Part shown: piece by piece, positions 1 to 6,875 of the stretch
How the letters are laid out: each line of letters starts with the position of its first letter
How positions within the stretch are numbered: the stretch's first letter is position 1
Assembly (NCBI GenBank): GCA_003598085.1
Contig: QZKU01000011.1
Span: 1-10,240 of the forward strand
Length of the DNA stretch: 10,240 bases
Direction: 5' to 3'
DNA from: Candidatus Abyssobacteria bacterium SURF_5
GTDB lineage: Bacteria > Abyssobacteria > SURF-5
Made by a program: the position numbers and the translations under genes
The notes under the pieces: model-generated
Seen by the model: the letters and a program-made list of their open reading frames with translations, nothing else
Databases searched by the model: none
What the model was told of the DNA's origin: nothing

Positions 1-111
1 ACCAAAGCTATCACTCAGAAGAAAAAGAACAAAAGCCGCCCTCGATCAAACTTTCCTACAGAAATTACTCGGAATTTAGATGCGTAAGCCCTGCGCGCGC
101 GCATCCTTAAG

Positions 112-402
112 ATGCTCGAGGAACACGAACTGTGCGTCTGCCAGATCATCGCGGTCATCGGACTGAAGCAGCCAACGATCTCGAAACACCTTTCAATCCT
201 CAAGAAGGCCGGGCTGGTCGAATCGAGGCGCAACGGAACGTGGATGTTCTACAGTCTCTCACGAAAGAGACGGACCGATTACGACCAGGTCCAATTGGCC
301 CTGTTGCGCAACTGGCTGAATGACGACCGCCTGATCGAAGCCGACCGCACTCGATTGGCAAAGGTGCTGAAAATCGATCCTCATGAACTCTGCAAAGCTT
401 GA
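112..402 (+). CDS. arsR: ArsR-family As(III)-responsive repressor, N-terminus short or damaged
   Basis: Winged-helix repressor of the ArsR/SmtB family, expected to bind the ars promoter and leave it when arsenite binds. From the ATG at 112 the product is 96 residues. The motif ELCVC (residues 6-10, Cys8 and Cys10) matches the As(III) site of the classical plasmid R773 type. The recognition helix follows (QPTISKHLSILKKAGLV) and then the beta wing (RRNGTWMFYSL). acr3 starts 66 bp downstream on the same strand. The family usually has about 20-25 more residues before this point. The same frame continues upstream as ALRARILK (88-111), which is clearly family-like, but is blocked by TAA at 85-87 and lacks the usual S-D-x-T between AL and R. 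No Shine-Dalgarno sequence precedes 112. CTG at 91 could be an alternative start. Identity is firm; start and integrity are doubtful. Confidence 0.85.
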   Translation: MLEEHELCVCQIIAVIGLKQPTISKHLSILKKAGLVESRRNGTWMFYSLSRKRRTDYDQVQLALLRNWLNDDRLIEADRTRLAKVLKIDPHELCKA

Positions 403-468
403 GGTCCAGATTGTATTTCTACCCGGCTATTTGGTAACCGCAAAGACAATAACGGAAAGGGTAACATT

Positions 469-1560
469 ATGGATACGGGTGTGACAAAGCAGCTTTCCTT
501 CCTGGACCGGTTCTTGACGCTCTGGATTTTTTGTGCAATGATTCTTGGTGTCGCGTCGGGATACTTCACCCCCGGAATCGTCAACTTCATAACAAAATTT
601 CAGGTCGGAACGACCTCGATTCCGATTGCCATCGGCCTCATCCTGATGATGTATCCGCCGCTCGCCAAAGTGAAATATGAAGAGCTCGGGCGCGTTTTTA
701 GGGACACCAGGGTCCTGAGCCTTTCGCTCGTTCAGAACTGGATCGTCGGCCCTATCCTCATGTTCGTGCTGGCGGTGTTGTTCCTGCGCGGGTACCCGGA
801 ATATATGGTCGGCCTGATCATGATCGGGCTTGCGCGCTGCATCGCCATGGTGATTGTGTGGAACGACCTCGCGAAGGGCGACGCCGAATACGCCGCCGCG
901 CTCGTGGCCTTCAATTCGATTTTCCAGATTCTCTTATATTCAGTGTATGCGTACGTCTTCATCACCGTTCTTCCAGGGTTCCTTGGGATGGAAGGTCTGG
1001 CTGTCCATGTCTCGATGGGCCAAATAGCCGAGAGCGTGTTCATCTATCTCGGCATCCCGTTCATCGCCGGCATCATCACGCGCTTCTCTCTGATATCGCT
1101 CAAAGATAAGGCGTGGTATGAGAACAAGTTTATCCCGAAGATCAGCCCGATCACGCTGATAGCGCTGCTGTTCACCATCGTCGTCATGTTCTCGCTCAAG
1201 GGCGAATACATCGTCCAGTTGCCCCTGGACGTCGTGCGCATCGCGATCCCGCTGCTCATCTACTTCGTACTGATGTTCCTGGTCTCGTTCTATATGAGCA
1301 AAAAAGTCGGCGCCAATTACGAGCAGAGCACCACGCTATCATTCACCGCGGCCAGCAACAACTTCGAGCTCGCGATCGCGGTCGCGGTCGCAGTATTCGG
1401 AATAAGCTCGGGGGAAGCATTTGCCGCCGTGATCGGTCCGCTGGTCGAGGTTCCGGTCCTCATCGGTCTGGTGAACGTGGCGCTGTGGTTCAAGCAGAAG
1501 TACTATCCGTACGCGGTGGAGACGCCCGCCGGCGTCTGTCATGTTTCATGCAAGACATGA
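469..1560 (+). CDS. acr3: Acr3-type arsenite efflux permease
   Basis: Inner-membrane arsenite exporter of the Acr3 (BART superfamily) type, 363 residues, the usual length, with about ten hydrophobic segments. Family signatures are visible: [19 protein letters not shown] around residues 120-138 with the conserved membrane Cys124, [19 protein letters not shown] around 293-311, and [14 protein letters not shown] around 323-336 with Glu327. In characterised Acr3 proteins the equivalent Cys and Glu are needed for As(III) transport. The short C-terminal tail has two extra cysteines (357, 361). The start at 469 is preceded by GGAAAGG (454-460) at good spacing. The gene sits between arsR and arsC, so its substrate is very probably arsenite produced by the reductase downstream. 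Confidence 0.96.
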   Translation: MDTGVTKQLSFLDRFLTLWIFCAMILGVASGYFTPGIVNFITKFQVGTTSIPIAIGLILMMYPPLAKVKYEELGRVFRDTRVLSLSLVQNWIVGPILMFVLAVLFLRGYPEYMVGLIMIGLARCIAMVIVWNDLAKGDAEYAAALVAFNSIFQILLYSVYAYVFITVLPGFLGMEGLAVHVSMGQIAESVFIYLGIPFIAGIITRFSLISLKDKAWYENKFIPKISPITLIALLFTIVVMFSLKGEYIVQLPLDVVRIAIPLLIYFVLMFLVSFYMSKKVGANYEQSTTLSFTAASNNFELAIAVAVAVFGISSGEAFAAVIGPLVEVPVLIGLVNVALWFKQKYYPYAVETPAGVCHVSCKT

Positions 1561-1584
1561 GCCGTTGATATACGCAAGTAAAGA

Positions 1585-1600
1585 ACCAAAACGATTTGGT
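1585..1600. other. short inverted repeat upstream of arsC
   Basis: A perfect 6-bp inverted repeat, ACCAAA-ACGA-TTTGGT, followed by an AT-rich run (TATATTTAA), lies in the 62-bp acr3-arsC gap. It could be a small RNA hairpin or a regulator half-site. It resembles neither a strong terminator (stem too weak, no T run) nor a clear ArsR box. Confidence 0.25.
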
Positions 1601-1622
1601 ATATATTTAAAGAAGAGATGCC

Positions 1623-2018
1623 ATGAAAAAAATATTGTTTGTCTGCGTTGAGAATTCCTGTCGCTCACAAATGGCCGAAGGATTTGCCAATGAACTCGGC
1701 AAGGGAGTCATCGAAGCTTACAGCGCGGGCTCAGAGCCGTCGGGCGTCGTCAATCCGAAAGCCATCGCATCCATGAAGGAAATCGGTATCGATATCTCAT
1801 CCCACAAATCCAAGGGATTGGATGCGGTTCCCGCCGCCGAATGTGATATGATCGTTACCATGGGCTGCGGCGCCGATACGCCTTCCCTGCCCGCAAAGAT
1901 GCGCTTCGATTGGGACCTGCCAAATCCGAAGGACATGCCGCGAGAGGAGTTCAATCAAGTGCGGGATGACATTCGCCGCCGGGTGCTTTCCCTTCTCAGG
2001 GACCTTAAGGATAAATGA
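1623..2018 (+). CDS. arsC: arsenate reductase, LMW protein tyrosine phosphatase type
   Basis: Cytoplasmic arsenate reductase of the thiol-relay family that shares the low-molecular-weight tyrosine phosphatase fold; 131 residues, normal length. The N-terminus MKKILFVCVENSCRSQMAEG carries the CX5R phosphate/arsenate loop (nucleophile Cys8, Arg14, Ser15). Other family blocks are YSAGSEPSG (33-41), TMGCGADTP (79-87) and WDLPNP (97-102). Cys82 is placed to attack the Cys8-arsenic intermediate. Two departures stand out. The third relay cysteine expected a few residues after Cys82 is absent (T86-P87 stand there), leaving Cys13 and Cys74 as the only others. The usual Asp-Pro near 101 reads Asn-Pro. 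The start follows AGAAGAG (1611-1617). Placement after acr3 supports a role feeding arsenite to the pump. Whether thioredoxin or glutaredoxin regenerates it cannot be told. Confidence 0.93.
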   Translation: MKKILFVCVENSCRSQMAEGFANELGKGVIEAYSAGSEPSGVVNPKAIASMKEIGIDISSHKSKGLDAVPAAECDMIVTMGCGADTPSLPAKMRFDWDLPNPKDMPREEFNQVRDDIRRRVLSLLRDLKDK

Positions 2019-2055
2019 ATTGCGGCGACAACCCACTCGGCGTCTACCCCGAACC

Positions 2056-2062
2056 GAGGAGG
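2056..2062 (+). promoter_or_regulatory. strong ribosome binding site of the moaE-like gene
   Basis: GAGGAGG sits four bases before the ATG at 2067. It is the best Shine-Dalgarno sequence of the ars cluster and fixes the start of the fourth gene. Confidence 0.8.
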
Positions 2063-2066
2063 AAAC

Positions 2067-2444
2067 ATGATCGAAGTAACGCAAAATCCAATTGATCCGG
2101 CATCAGTCTACAAGCGAATAAATACAGCCGGCTCCGGCTCCGTCGTCGTTCATTTCGGCGTCGTCAAACCCGTCGCACAGGGAAAGAAGACCGGCGGCAT
2201 CAAGTTCGCTCCAAAGGAAGGCCTCAAAGACGAGATCGCCGAGATCGAAAAACAGATGCGCGAGAAATGGCCGATTGACGACGTGCTTCTGATTCGCCGG
2301 GTTGGAAATCTCACGATCGGCGATATCATCCTGGCGGCCGCAGTCGCGGCGGAAACCCGCGGCGCCGCCTTCGACGCCTGCCGCCATGCCGTCGAGTCTT
2401 TCAAAAAACTGAAGCAGATCAACAAACAGGAACTGTTCGAGTAA
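2067..2444 (+). CDS. moaE: MoaE-like molybdopterin synthase catalytic subunit, short variant
   Basis: Homologue of MoaE, the large subunit that, with thiocarboxylated MoaD, adds the dithiolene sulfurs to precursor Z in molybdenum cofactor synthesis. It has 125 residues against about 150 for E. coli MoaE; the difference is mainly the missing C-terminal extension. Matching blocks are GSVVVHFGVV (24-33), REKWPIDDVLLIRRVGNLTIGD (65-86), TRGAAFDACRHAVESFK (97-113) and KLKQINKQE (114-122). By hand alignment the two catalytic lysines (K119 and K126 of E. coli) correspond to K113 and K120. The loop that is VRNHN in E. coli reads VKPVA here, and the first residue of the HR pair is Thr97. It starts 48 bp after arsC, so it is probably in the ars operon. 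No moaD is visible. It may supply cofactor to a molybdoenzyme encoded elsewhere, or have a diverged role. Confidence 0.85.
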   Translation: MIEVTQNPIDPASVYKRINTAGSGSVVVHFGVVKPVAQGKKTGGIKFAPKEGLKDEIAEIEKQMREKWPIDDVLLIRRVGNLTIGDIILAAAVAAETRGAAFDACRHAVESFKKLKQINKQELFE

Positions 2445-2481
2445 AAGCACACCTCTGCTCGGCGAAAATCGCTCTGCCGGC

Positions 2482-2495
2482 AAGAAAGGCTTCTT
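2482..2495. terminator. weak hairpin between convergent genes
   Basis: AAGAA-AGGC-TTCTT forms a 5-bp stem in the 50-bp gap between the ends of the convergent moaE-like and FHA genes. It is the only hairpin there. The stem is short and AT-rich, so a terminator role is a guess. Confidence 0.2.
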
Positions 2496-2905
2496 TACCT
2501 GAACAGCTTTCTCAAAATCTGTTTCTGGCGGTCGGGTTCGAGTCGTTGCGTTTTCTCGATTTCGCTGATGCTCTGCCCTCTTTCCTGCAGCCCGAATTTT
2601 CGGAAGCTGACCGCGATGGTGTGCTTGCCGACGGTAATCAAGTCCTTCTCGCGCAAAACCCTGCGCGCCACCTTCTTCTCATTGACAAACGTGCCGTTCG
2701 TGCTTTCAAGATCTTCCACAATGTACCGGTACTTTTCCTCGAGGTGCTGGTTCCGCTCGCGCAGAATTCTCGCATGCTTTCCCGAGACCGTCACATTATC
2801 AATCTGAACCGAATTGTCCGCGTTCCGGCCAATGGTGATCTCGTCCTGGTCGAATTCCAGCTCCTGAATTACCGCGCCGTTAAACCTGATCGACAACCGT
2901 ATCAT
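2495..2905 (-). CDS. FHA-domain phosphothreonine-binding protein
   Basis: Small soluble 136-residue protein made almost entirely of one forkhead-associated domain, which reads phosphothreonine peptides. The signature residues are present: Gly26-Arg27 (TIGRNADNS), Ser41 and His44 (VSGKHARI) and STNGTFVN at 68-75. The C-terminal tail is charged and carries Thr119 (EIEKTQRL), a plausible kinase target by analogy with GarA/OdhI-type regulators, whose phospho-acceptor is N-terminal. Its ATG overlaps the stop of the upstream kinase gene (ATGA, 2902-2905), so the two are translationally coupled. The kinase and this reader very likely act together; the output target is not visible here. Confidence 0.93.
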   Translation of the reverse strand: MIRLSIRFNGAVIQELEFDQDEITIGRNADNSVQIDNVTVSGKHARILRERNQHLEEKYRYIVEDLESTNGTFVNEKKVARRVLREKDLITVGKHTIAVSFRKFGLQERGQSISEIEKTQRLEPDRQKQILRKLFR

Positions 2906-4524
2906 CCCGCTCCTCCTGGTTCCACATTAGAATCCGTTGAACCCTGAATCTGCTGTGCGAATGATGCGCGTTTTCCTGATTCTTCAAGACCCTCCGATAG
3001 ATCGGCGAATGCCTGTAATTCTGTGAGGCAGGCTCTCATTCCATTCGGCCGTTTTTCCGGATCCTTAGCCAGCATCTGGAGTACCAGCTCGTCAAGTTGT
3101 TCCGGAATCTGATCGTTTCGCCCTCGCAACGAGGGCGGTTCCCGAGTCAATTTCTGTACGATAACTGTCTCAAGTCCTCCTGTGAACGGCAGGTGTCCGC
3201 TCAGGATTTTATAAACGGTAACTCCGAAGGCGTAAATATCAGAGCGAGAATCCGCCTCTTTTCCCTCGGCCTGTTCCGGACTCATATATGCGGGAGAACC
3301 CAACACAGTGCCTGTATGCGTGTGCAGACTGGATTGAGCCAGCTTTGCCAATCCGAAATCGCCTATTTTCAGGAGACCCTCTCCAGTTACAAAGATGTTC
3401 GCCGGTTTCACATCGCGATGCACCACTCCATGCTCATGCGCGTACGCCAGCGCCTCCGCCAACTGAACGATCAGGCGCACCGCCTCGTGTATCGGCAGCG
3501 GCCCTTTCTTCCTCAGCAGCGCGTCCAGTTCCTCGCCTTCGACAAGCTCCATCGCAATCCAGCACTGCCCGTTTTGCTCAACAAAATCATAAACGTGCAC
3601 GATGTTGGGGTGGTTGAGCCGGGCGAGGGTTCGGGCTTCCTGCTGAAAGCGCATCGCCAATTTCTCGTCGTGACTCATGGAATCCGGAAGCTGCTTCAGG
3701 GCCACATCGCGCGCCAGGACGCTATCGTAGGCGCGGAAGACGATGCCCATCGCGCCGCGCCCGATCTCGTGCCGGATGCAGTAGCGCCCGTCAGGCCCGA
3801 CAACAGCCGCCGCAGACGGACACGTCTCCAATGTCGCCGCCGCGCCTCTTTTTTGATTGAAAACCTCCTGAGATGTTCCAGGCAAATCAACAGTCTGTGA
3901 CGCCGGCGCAGGACCAATTGCTTTCTCCGCGGATGCGCCTTTAGCCTGATTCAATTCGCGCACCCGCTCCTTTGCTATTAAAAGCTTCCCGTTCAATGTC
4001 TTCTCGTAATCCGGCTCTACCGCGAGCGAGAGAGCGGCGGCGTAGAGCAACGCGCTGGCCGACGGCTCCGAATCGAGCAGCACATCGGCTTCGCTTTCGC
4101 GGCGGCGCGCAAGAGCCGTAGTGCGATTGACCGCGCGAGGAACATGTAGCAGGAAAAGACAAACGATCAGGCTTCCCGAACCCGCCCACAAAATATGTCG
4201 GGCCAACTTTTTTTGCTGATCAAGCCGGGGATGCGGCATCGTGTTGGTCCTCAATCCGAATATCATTCTGACGGTGGTTGGCGGATATAATTTTTCGAGC
4301 TGTGCATCGACAGCAGCCGGTACGAAGCTGGCCATCCCCACGATGACCAACACCACGGTTATCTGAGCCAGATGAGCCGTCAGCAAACACCGGCCCAACA
4401 CCGAAGGCTTCCTTACTATCCCCGGCATCAGAAGAATCCCGCGGAAGATCTCCCTTAAAAAGACACCGAGCGCCGCAGCGCCTTTCTTCAGCAGCCAAAA
4501 AAGAAAAGACATAAAACCGCGCAT
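2902..4524 (-). CDS. membrane-anchored eukaryotic-type Ser/Thr protein kinase
   Basis: 540 residues. The N-terminal third is membrane-associated: a hydrophobic or amphipathic stretch at 5-32, then likely membrane segments near 46-71 and 110-128. A linker of about 115 residues follows. The C-terminal Hanks-type kinase domain spans about 248-508. All catalytic parts are present: glycine loop GRGAMG (255-260), VALK Lys277, helix C Glu296, HRDVKPAN with Asp371, Lys373 and Asn376, DFG 389-391, and MSPEQ in place of APE (414-418). It should be an active kinase facing the cytoplasm. Unlike PASTA kinases, the kinase domain follows the membrane part, and no extracellular sensor of any size is seen. 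The start at 4524 has GAGGA five to ten bases upstream. It is the first gene of a two-gene unit with the FHA protein. Confidence 0.95.
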   Translation of the reverse strand: MRGFMSFLFWLLKKGAAALGVFLREIFRGILLMPGIVRKPSVLGRCLLTAHLAQITVVLVIVGMASFVPAAVDAQLEKLYPPTTVRMIFGLRTNTMPHPRLDQQKKLARHILWAGSGSLIVCLFLLHVPRAVNRTTALARRRESEADVLLDSEPSASALLYAAALSLAVEPDYEKTLNGKLLIAKERVRELNQAKGASAEKAIGPAPASQTVDLPGTSQEVFNQKRGAAATLETCPSAAAVVGPDGRYCIRHEIGRGAMGIVFRAYDSVLARDVALKQLPDSMSHDEKLAMRFQQEARTLARLNHPNIVHVYDFVEQNGQCWIAMELVEGEELDALLRKKGPLPIHEAVRLIVQLAEALAYAHEHGVVHRDVKPANIFVTGEGLLKIGDFGLAKLAQSSLHTHTGTVLGSPAYMSPEQAEGKEADSRSDIYAFGVTVYKILSGHLPFTGGLETVIVQKLTREPPSLRGRNDQIPEQLDELVLQMLAKDPEKRPNGMRACLTELQAFADLSEGLEESGKRASFAQQIQGSTDSNVEPGGAG

Positions 4525-4630
4525 GAAATCCTCTGCCGTTATGGTCTAAAATGACGGCTGTTGTTCAATCGGATAAGAAAACACCGTAATTCATTCCGCC
4601 GAAAGGCATTTTTCCCCCCTCAGCGGTAAA

Positions 4631-4651
4631 GAGCAGGAGCAATTCCTGTTC
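4631..4651. repeat. inverted repeat, possible operator
   Basis: GAGCAGGA-GCAAT-TCCTGTTC pairs over eight positions with one G-T mismatch. It lies between the kinase start and the candidate rightward promoter. It may be a protein-binding palindrome or chance. Confidence 0.25.
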
Positions 4652-4690
4652 CAAAGATGTTGCATCGCCTGCGCCCAATAAAACCTCGTC

Positions 4691-4720
4691 TTAACCCATT
4701 GTCACAAAATTGCTTATAAT
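4691..4720 (+). promoter_or_regulatory. candidate sigma70 promoter upstream of the amidohydrolase
   Basis: A perfect TATAAT (4715-4720) is preceded, 18 bp away, by TTAACC (4691-4696), a partial match to TTGACA. A better -35 lookalike, TTGTCA at 4699-4704, is only 10 bp away and so unusable. If used, the transcript would have a leader of about 250 bases before the ATG at 4979. Confidence 0.4.
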
Positions 4721-4943
4721 TTAGAGAGCAGCGGAAGTCGCATCAAGCTCCTCATTCGGTTCACCAAAATGTACTGCCCGATGAACAGGAAAGGAATTCT
4801 CGCTTCCCGCGGCTTTATCTTTCGATCGGCTCCCCGCGGCTCGACAGGATCCCCGCGACGATATTTGACGTCCGTCCACGCTGATGGTATAAAGTTGAAA
4901 GGTCCTGGATGTCGCGCGGATGAAGTCTGGCGGAGTGAGCCCC

Positions 4944-4958
4944 TGCAGGTCGCCTGCA
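4944..4958 (+). other. perfect hairpin just before the amidohydrolase ribosome site
   Basis: TGCAGG-TCG-CCTGCA, a 6-bp GC-rich stem with a 3-base loop, ends about five bases before the GGAG ribosome site at 4964-4967. In RNA it could affect translation initiation. Confidence 0.3.
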
Positions 4959-4978
4959 AATTCTGGAGATGATCGCCC

Positions 4979-5764
4979 ATGCCGAAAAAAGCGAAGCCCT
5001 CACGGAAGAAAATGATTATTGATGCGGATACCCACATTTCCCCCACCGGCGGCGAGTTCAGCGTCGAAAAGCATCTGGAGCGAATGGCGCGCGCGGGCAT
5101 CGATAAGACCCTTGTCTGGCTCAGACCGGATTATGAAGGGACCGGGATCGAAGGCCACAACAAGTACATTTACGATGCGGTCCAAAAATATCCGGATAAG
5201 CTGATTGGATTCGGCTGGGCCGACCCGACAGTGAGCGTCAAGCACGCTCTCAAAATGGTCAGAATCTGCACCGAGGAATACGGCTTTTACGGCGTCAAGA
5301 TGAACGGCGCGCAGAATCATTACTATATCGACGACCCTGAGCTCGGTCTGCCGGTAGCTGAGGCAATCGCCGGAACGGGCAAAGCCATCGCCTTCCACAT
5401 CGGGCCGGACGAGTACGAGCGAACGCATCCGTTTCGCGCGGCCAAGATCGCCAGGATGTTCCCTGAAACGCCCGTCCTGATGGTACACATGGGCATGACA
5501 AATGTCGACTTGAATAACGCCGTAATCGAGATGGCGCTGGAGTGCCCGAATATGGCTCTTGTCGGCAGCGCGACCACCTACAAGGCCATCCTGCAGGCCA
5601 TCGAGACACTCGGCGCAAGCCGCGTTTGCTTTGGCACCGACGCCCCCTTCCAGTGGCCGCATGTGGTCCGCGCAATGTACAATTCGGCCCTCGAGGGCGA
5701 GGTTACCCAAAAAGAAAAGAGCCTGGTGATGGGCGGCAACATCGCGCGCATTCTCAAACTCTGA
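4979..5764 (+). CDS. amidohydrolase family 2 (ACMSD-like TIM-barrel) metal-dependent hydrolase
   Basis: 261-residue protein of the Amidohydro_2 type, a metal-dependent TIM barrel whose relatives hydrolyse or decarboxylate small acids. The pattern is clear: DADTH at 15-19 (Asp17, His19 as strand-1 metal ligands), AFHIGP with His140, MVHMGM with His170, and FGTDAPF with Asp221, the strand-8 aspartate. GFYGVKMNG (102-110) is a conserved barrel strand. There is no signal peptide, so it is cytoplasmic. The start at 4979 is supported by GGAG ten bases upstream. A start at M12 (5012) would also give the whole domain, but the ribosome site favours the first. It stands alone between two leftward units, so context gives no substrate. 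Related proteins may be decarboxylases or hydrolases; I do not assign one. Confidence 0.9.
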   Translation: MPKKAKPSRKKMIIDADTHISPTGGEFSVEKHLERMARAGIDKTLVWLRPDYEGTGIEGHNKYIYDAVQKYPDKLIGFGWADPTVSVKHALKMVRICTEEYGFYGVKMNGAQNHYYIDDPELGLPVAEAIAGTGKAIAFHIGPDEYERTHPFRAAKIARMFPETPVLMVHMGMTNVDLNNAVIEMALECPNMALVGSATTYKAILQAIETLGASRVCFGTDAPFQWPHVVRAMYNSALEGEVTQKEKSLVMGGNIARILKL

Positions 5765-5807
5765 TCACGGATCGGGTCCGGGACAAGCTTTGACGGATGG
5801 AAAAACA

Positions 5808-6875
5808 TCAAAGGCCGAACAAAGGGCGTGTCCTTTTCTCTATCACCACAGTGAACGAACCGATATTATTCCAAAACCAGATCGCCGCCAGCGACTTTTG
5901 CCAGCCTTTTAAGTCGCATCCCGGCGTTCCAACGAACGTTTTGTTTTCGTAAAAACTTCTCTGAAATCTATAATCTGCCATAATCACTCCGCTTCCTTCG
6001 CCGCAGAGCGAGTCGAAGTTTTCGCGGGTCATGATACAGTCGTTTACAACAATAAACAAGGTGGCCTTTCTCCAACCAAAGGGGATACTATCTGATTTCC
6101 CCTCCACCGCTATGCCATCGCCCTGAAAAGATACGCGAGCGCCCCTCCCAATTTTGAAGAACCTCGCGCGATCAAGTTGGAATGTTCCGTCTTCGCTCAC
6201 TATACATAAATCCTCTGCCGCAGTCTTCGTATTCCTGCGTACTTCGTCTTCATGGGCGAAATACCCGAGGAGACAGCCGAAGTCTGCATCATCATTATTC
6301 ACTAGTTTAAAACTCGCTATCTTATCCTCATTTTTCTCGTCGCATACCAACAACTTCTCATCAATGTCATAGACTAATGCGCCATCCGCATTTCTCCAAC
6401 TGAACCGCAAGTCTTCCATGTGTTGTCTCTTTATGATCTCATCCGCAAGGGACCGATCAGGCGTTGTTCCAAATCTCTCTTCCATCATTTGGTTAAAGAA
6501 CTGGCCTGTAGCGGCATCATCATACACCCTTTTCCAGTCAAAGAACCCGCCGGTATCAACCATACCGCTCGCAGATATCCTCAACGAATCCCCTTTTCGC
6601 AAGGAAACACCCGTTGAAGAAAAGAAGCAATTCGCGGGCAAATTCAACAGCGTGGTGCTATCTGGGTTAGGGCCGGCGCTATGCTTCACAGTAATTCCAC
6701 ATGCAATGAGTTCTACGTTACCCGCCGTTCTCGACAGAGCGGACGGTAACAGAAAATGCAGGAAAAGCCATGCGAGAAGCATTATCGCAATCAGCAGAGC
6801 GAGGAATCTCAGGCATGACGTCCAACTTGTCAGAATCAGGCCTGCCGCAGACATTTCCTTGCCGTCCTTTTGCAT
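5808..6875 (-). CDS. membrane-anchored beta-rich protein of unknown function
   Basis: Not assigned to a named family. The frame is open back to 6977, but the start at 6875 is chosen because AAGGAGGG lies seven bases before it (6883-6890), giving 355 residues. One strong transmembrane segment spans about 23-44 with basic residues before it; the rest (about 310 residues) is probably exported. Two stretches look like beta-sandwich strands of the LecA/PA-IL-like carbohydrate-binding type: SSTGVSLRKGDSLRISASG (86-104), and the C-terminal GWRKATLFIVVND and WFWNNIGSFTVVIEK (333-347). They are separated by an acidic, mixed region (110-235) with no motif I recognise. The extracytoplasmic part contains about seven cysteines, so disulfides are possible. 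It ends 43 bp from the convergent amidohydrolase and lies downstream of a secreted amylase on the same strand. The lectin-like reading is tentative. Confidence 0.75.
   Translation of the reverse strand: MQKDGKEMSAAGLILTSWTSCLRFLALLIAIMLLAWLFLHFLLPSALSRTAGNVELIACGITVKHSAGPNPDSTTLLNLPANCFFSSTGVSLRKGDSLRISASGMVDTGGFFDWKRVYDDAATGQFFNQMMEERFGTTPDRSLADEIIKRQHMEDLRFSWRNADGALVYDIDEKLLVCDEKNEDKIASFKLVNNDDADFGCLLGYFAHEDEVRRNTKTAAEDLCIVSEDGTFQLDRARFFKIGRGARVSFQGDGIAVEGKSDSIPFGWRKATLFIVVNDCIMTRENFDSLCGEGSGVIMADYRFQRSFYENKTFVGTPGCDLKGWQKSLAAIWFWNNIGSFTVVIEKRTRPLFGL

Larger units (their letters stand above)
4525..4978. other. 454-bp divergent intergenic region
   Basis: No gene with coding character. It must hold the promoters of the leftward kinase-FHA unit and of the rightward amidohydrolase. 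Recognisable items are an imperfect inverted repeat at 4631-4651, a -10-like TATAAT at 4715-4720 and a 15-bp inverted repeat at 4944-4958. A 67-codon open frame at 4769-4972 has no ribosome site and no family resemblance, and is probably leader. Confidence 0.5.

Noticed and set aside
429-436. ATTTGGTA shared between the acr3 leader and the arsC leader (1594-1601) as an ArsR box
   Set aside because: Only eight bases are shared, the copy at 429 has no clear dyad symmetry, and the placement is inside the operon; too weak to call.
3097-3900. Long plus-strand open frame (267 codons) opposite the kinase gene
   Set aside because: It is the antisense shadow of an unmistakable kinase domain and has no domain of its own.
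4699-4720. TTGTCA plus TATAAT as a consensus promoter
   Set aside because: The spacer is only 10 bp, too short for sigma70; the TTAACC at 18 bp was preferred.
4769-4972. 67-codon open frame ending just before the amidohydrolase, a possible leader peptide
   Set aside because: No ribosome site, no recognisable composition or repeated codon run, and it overlaps inverted repeats; more likely untranslated leader.
5000-5710. Minus-strand open frame (236 codons) opposite the amidohydrolase
   Set aside because: Antisense shadow of a clear TIM-barrel enzyme; no family features and no ribosome site.
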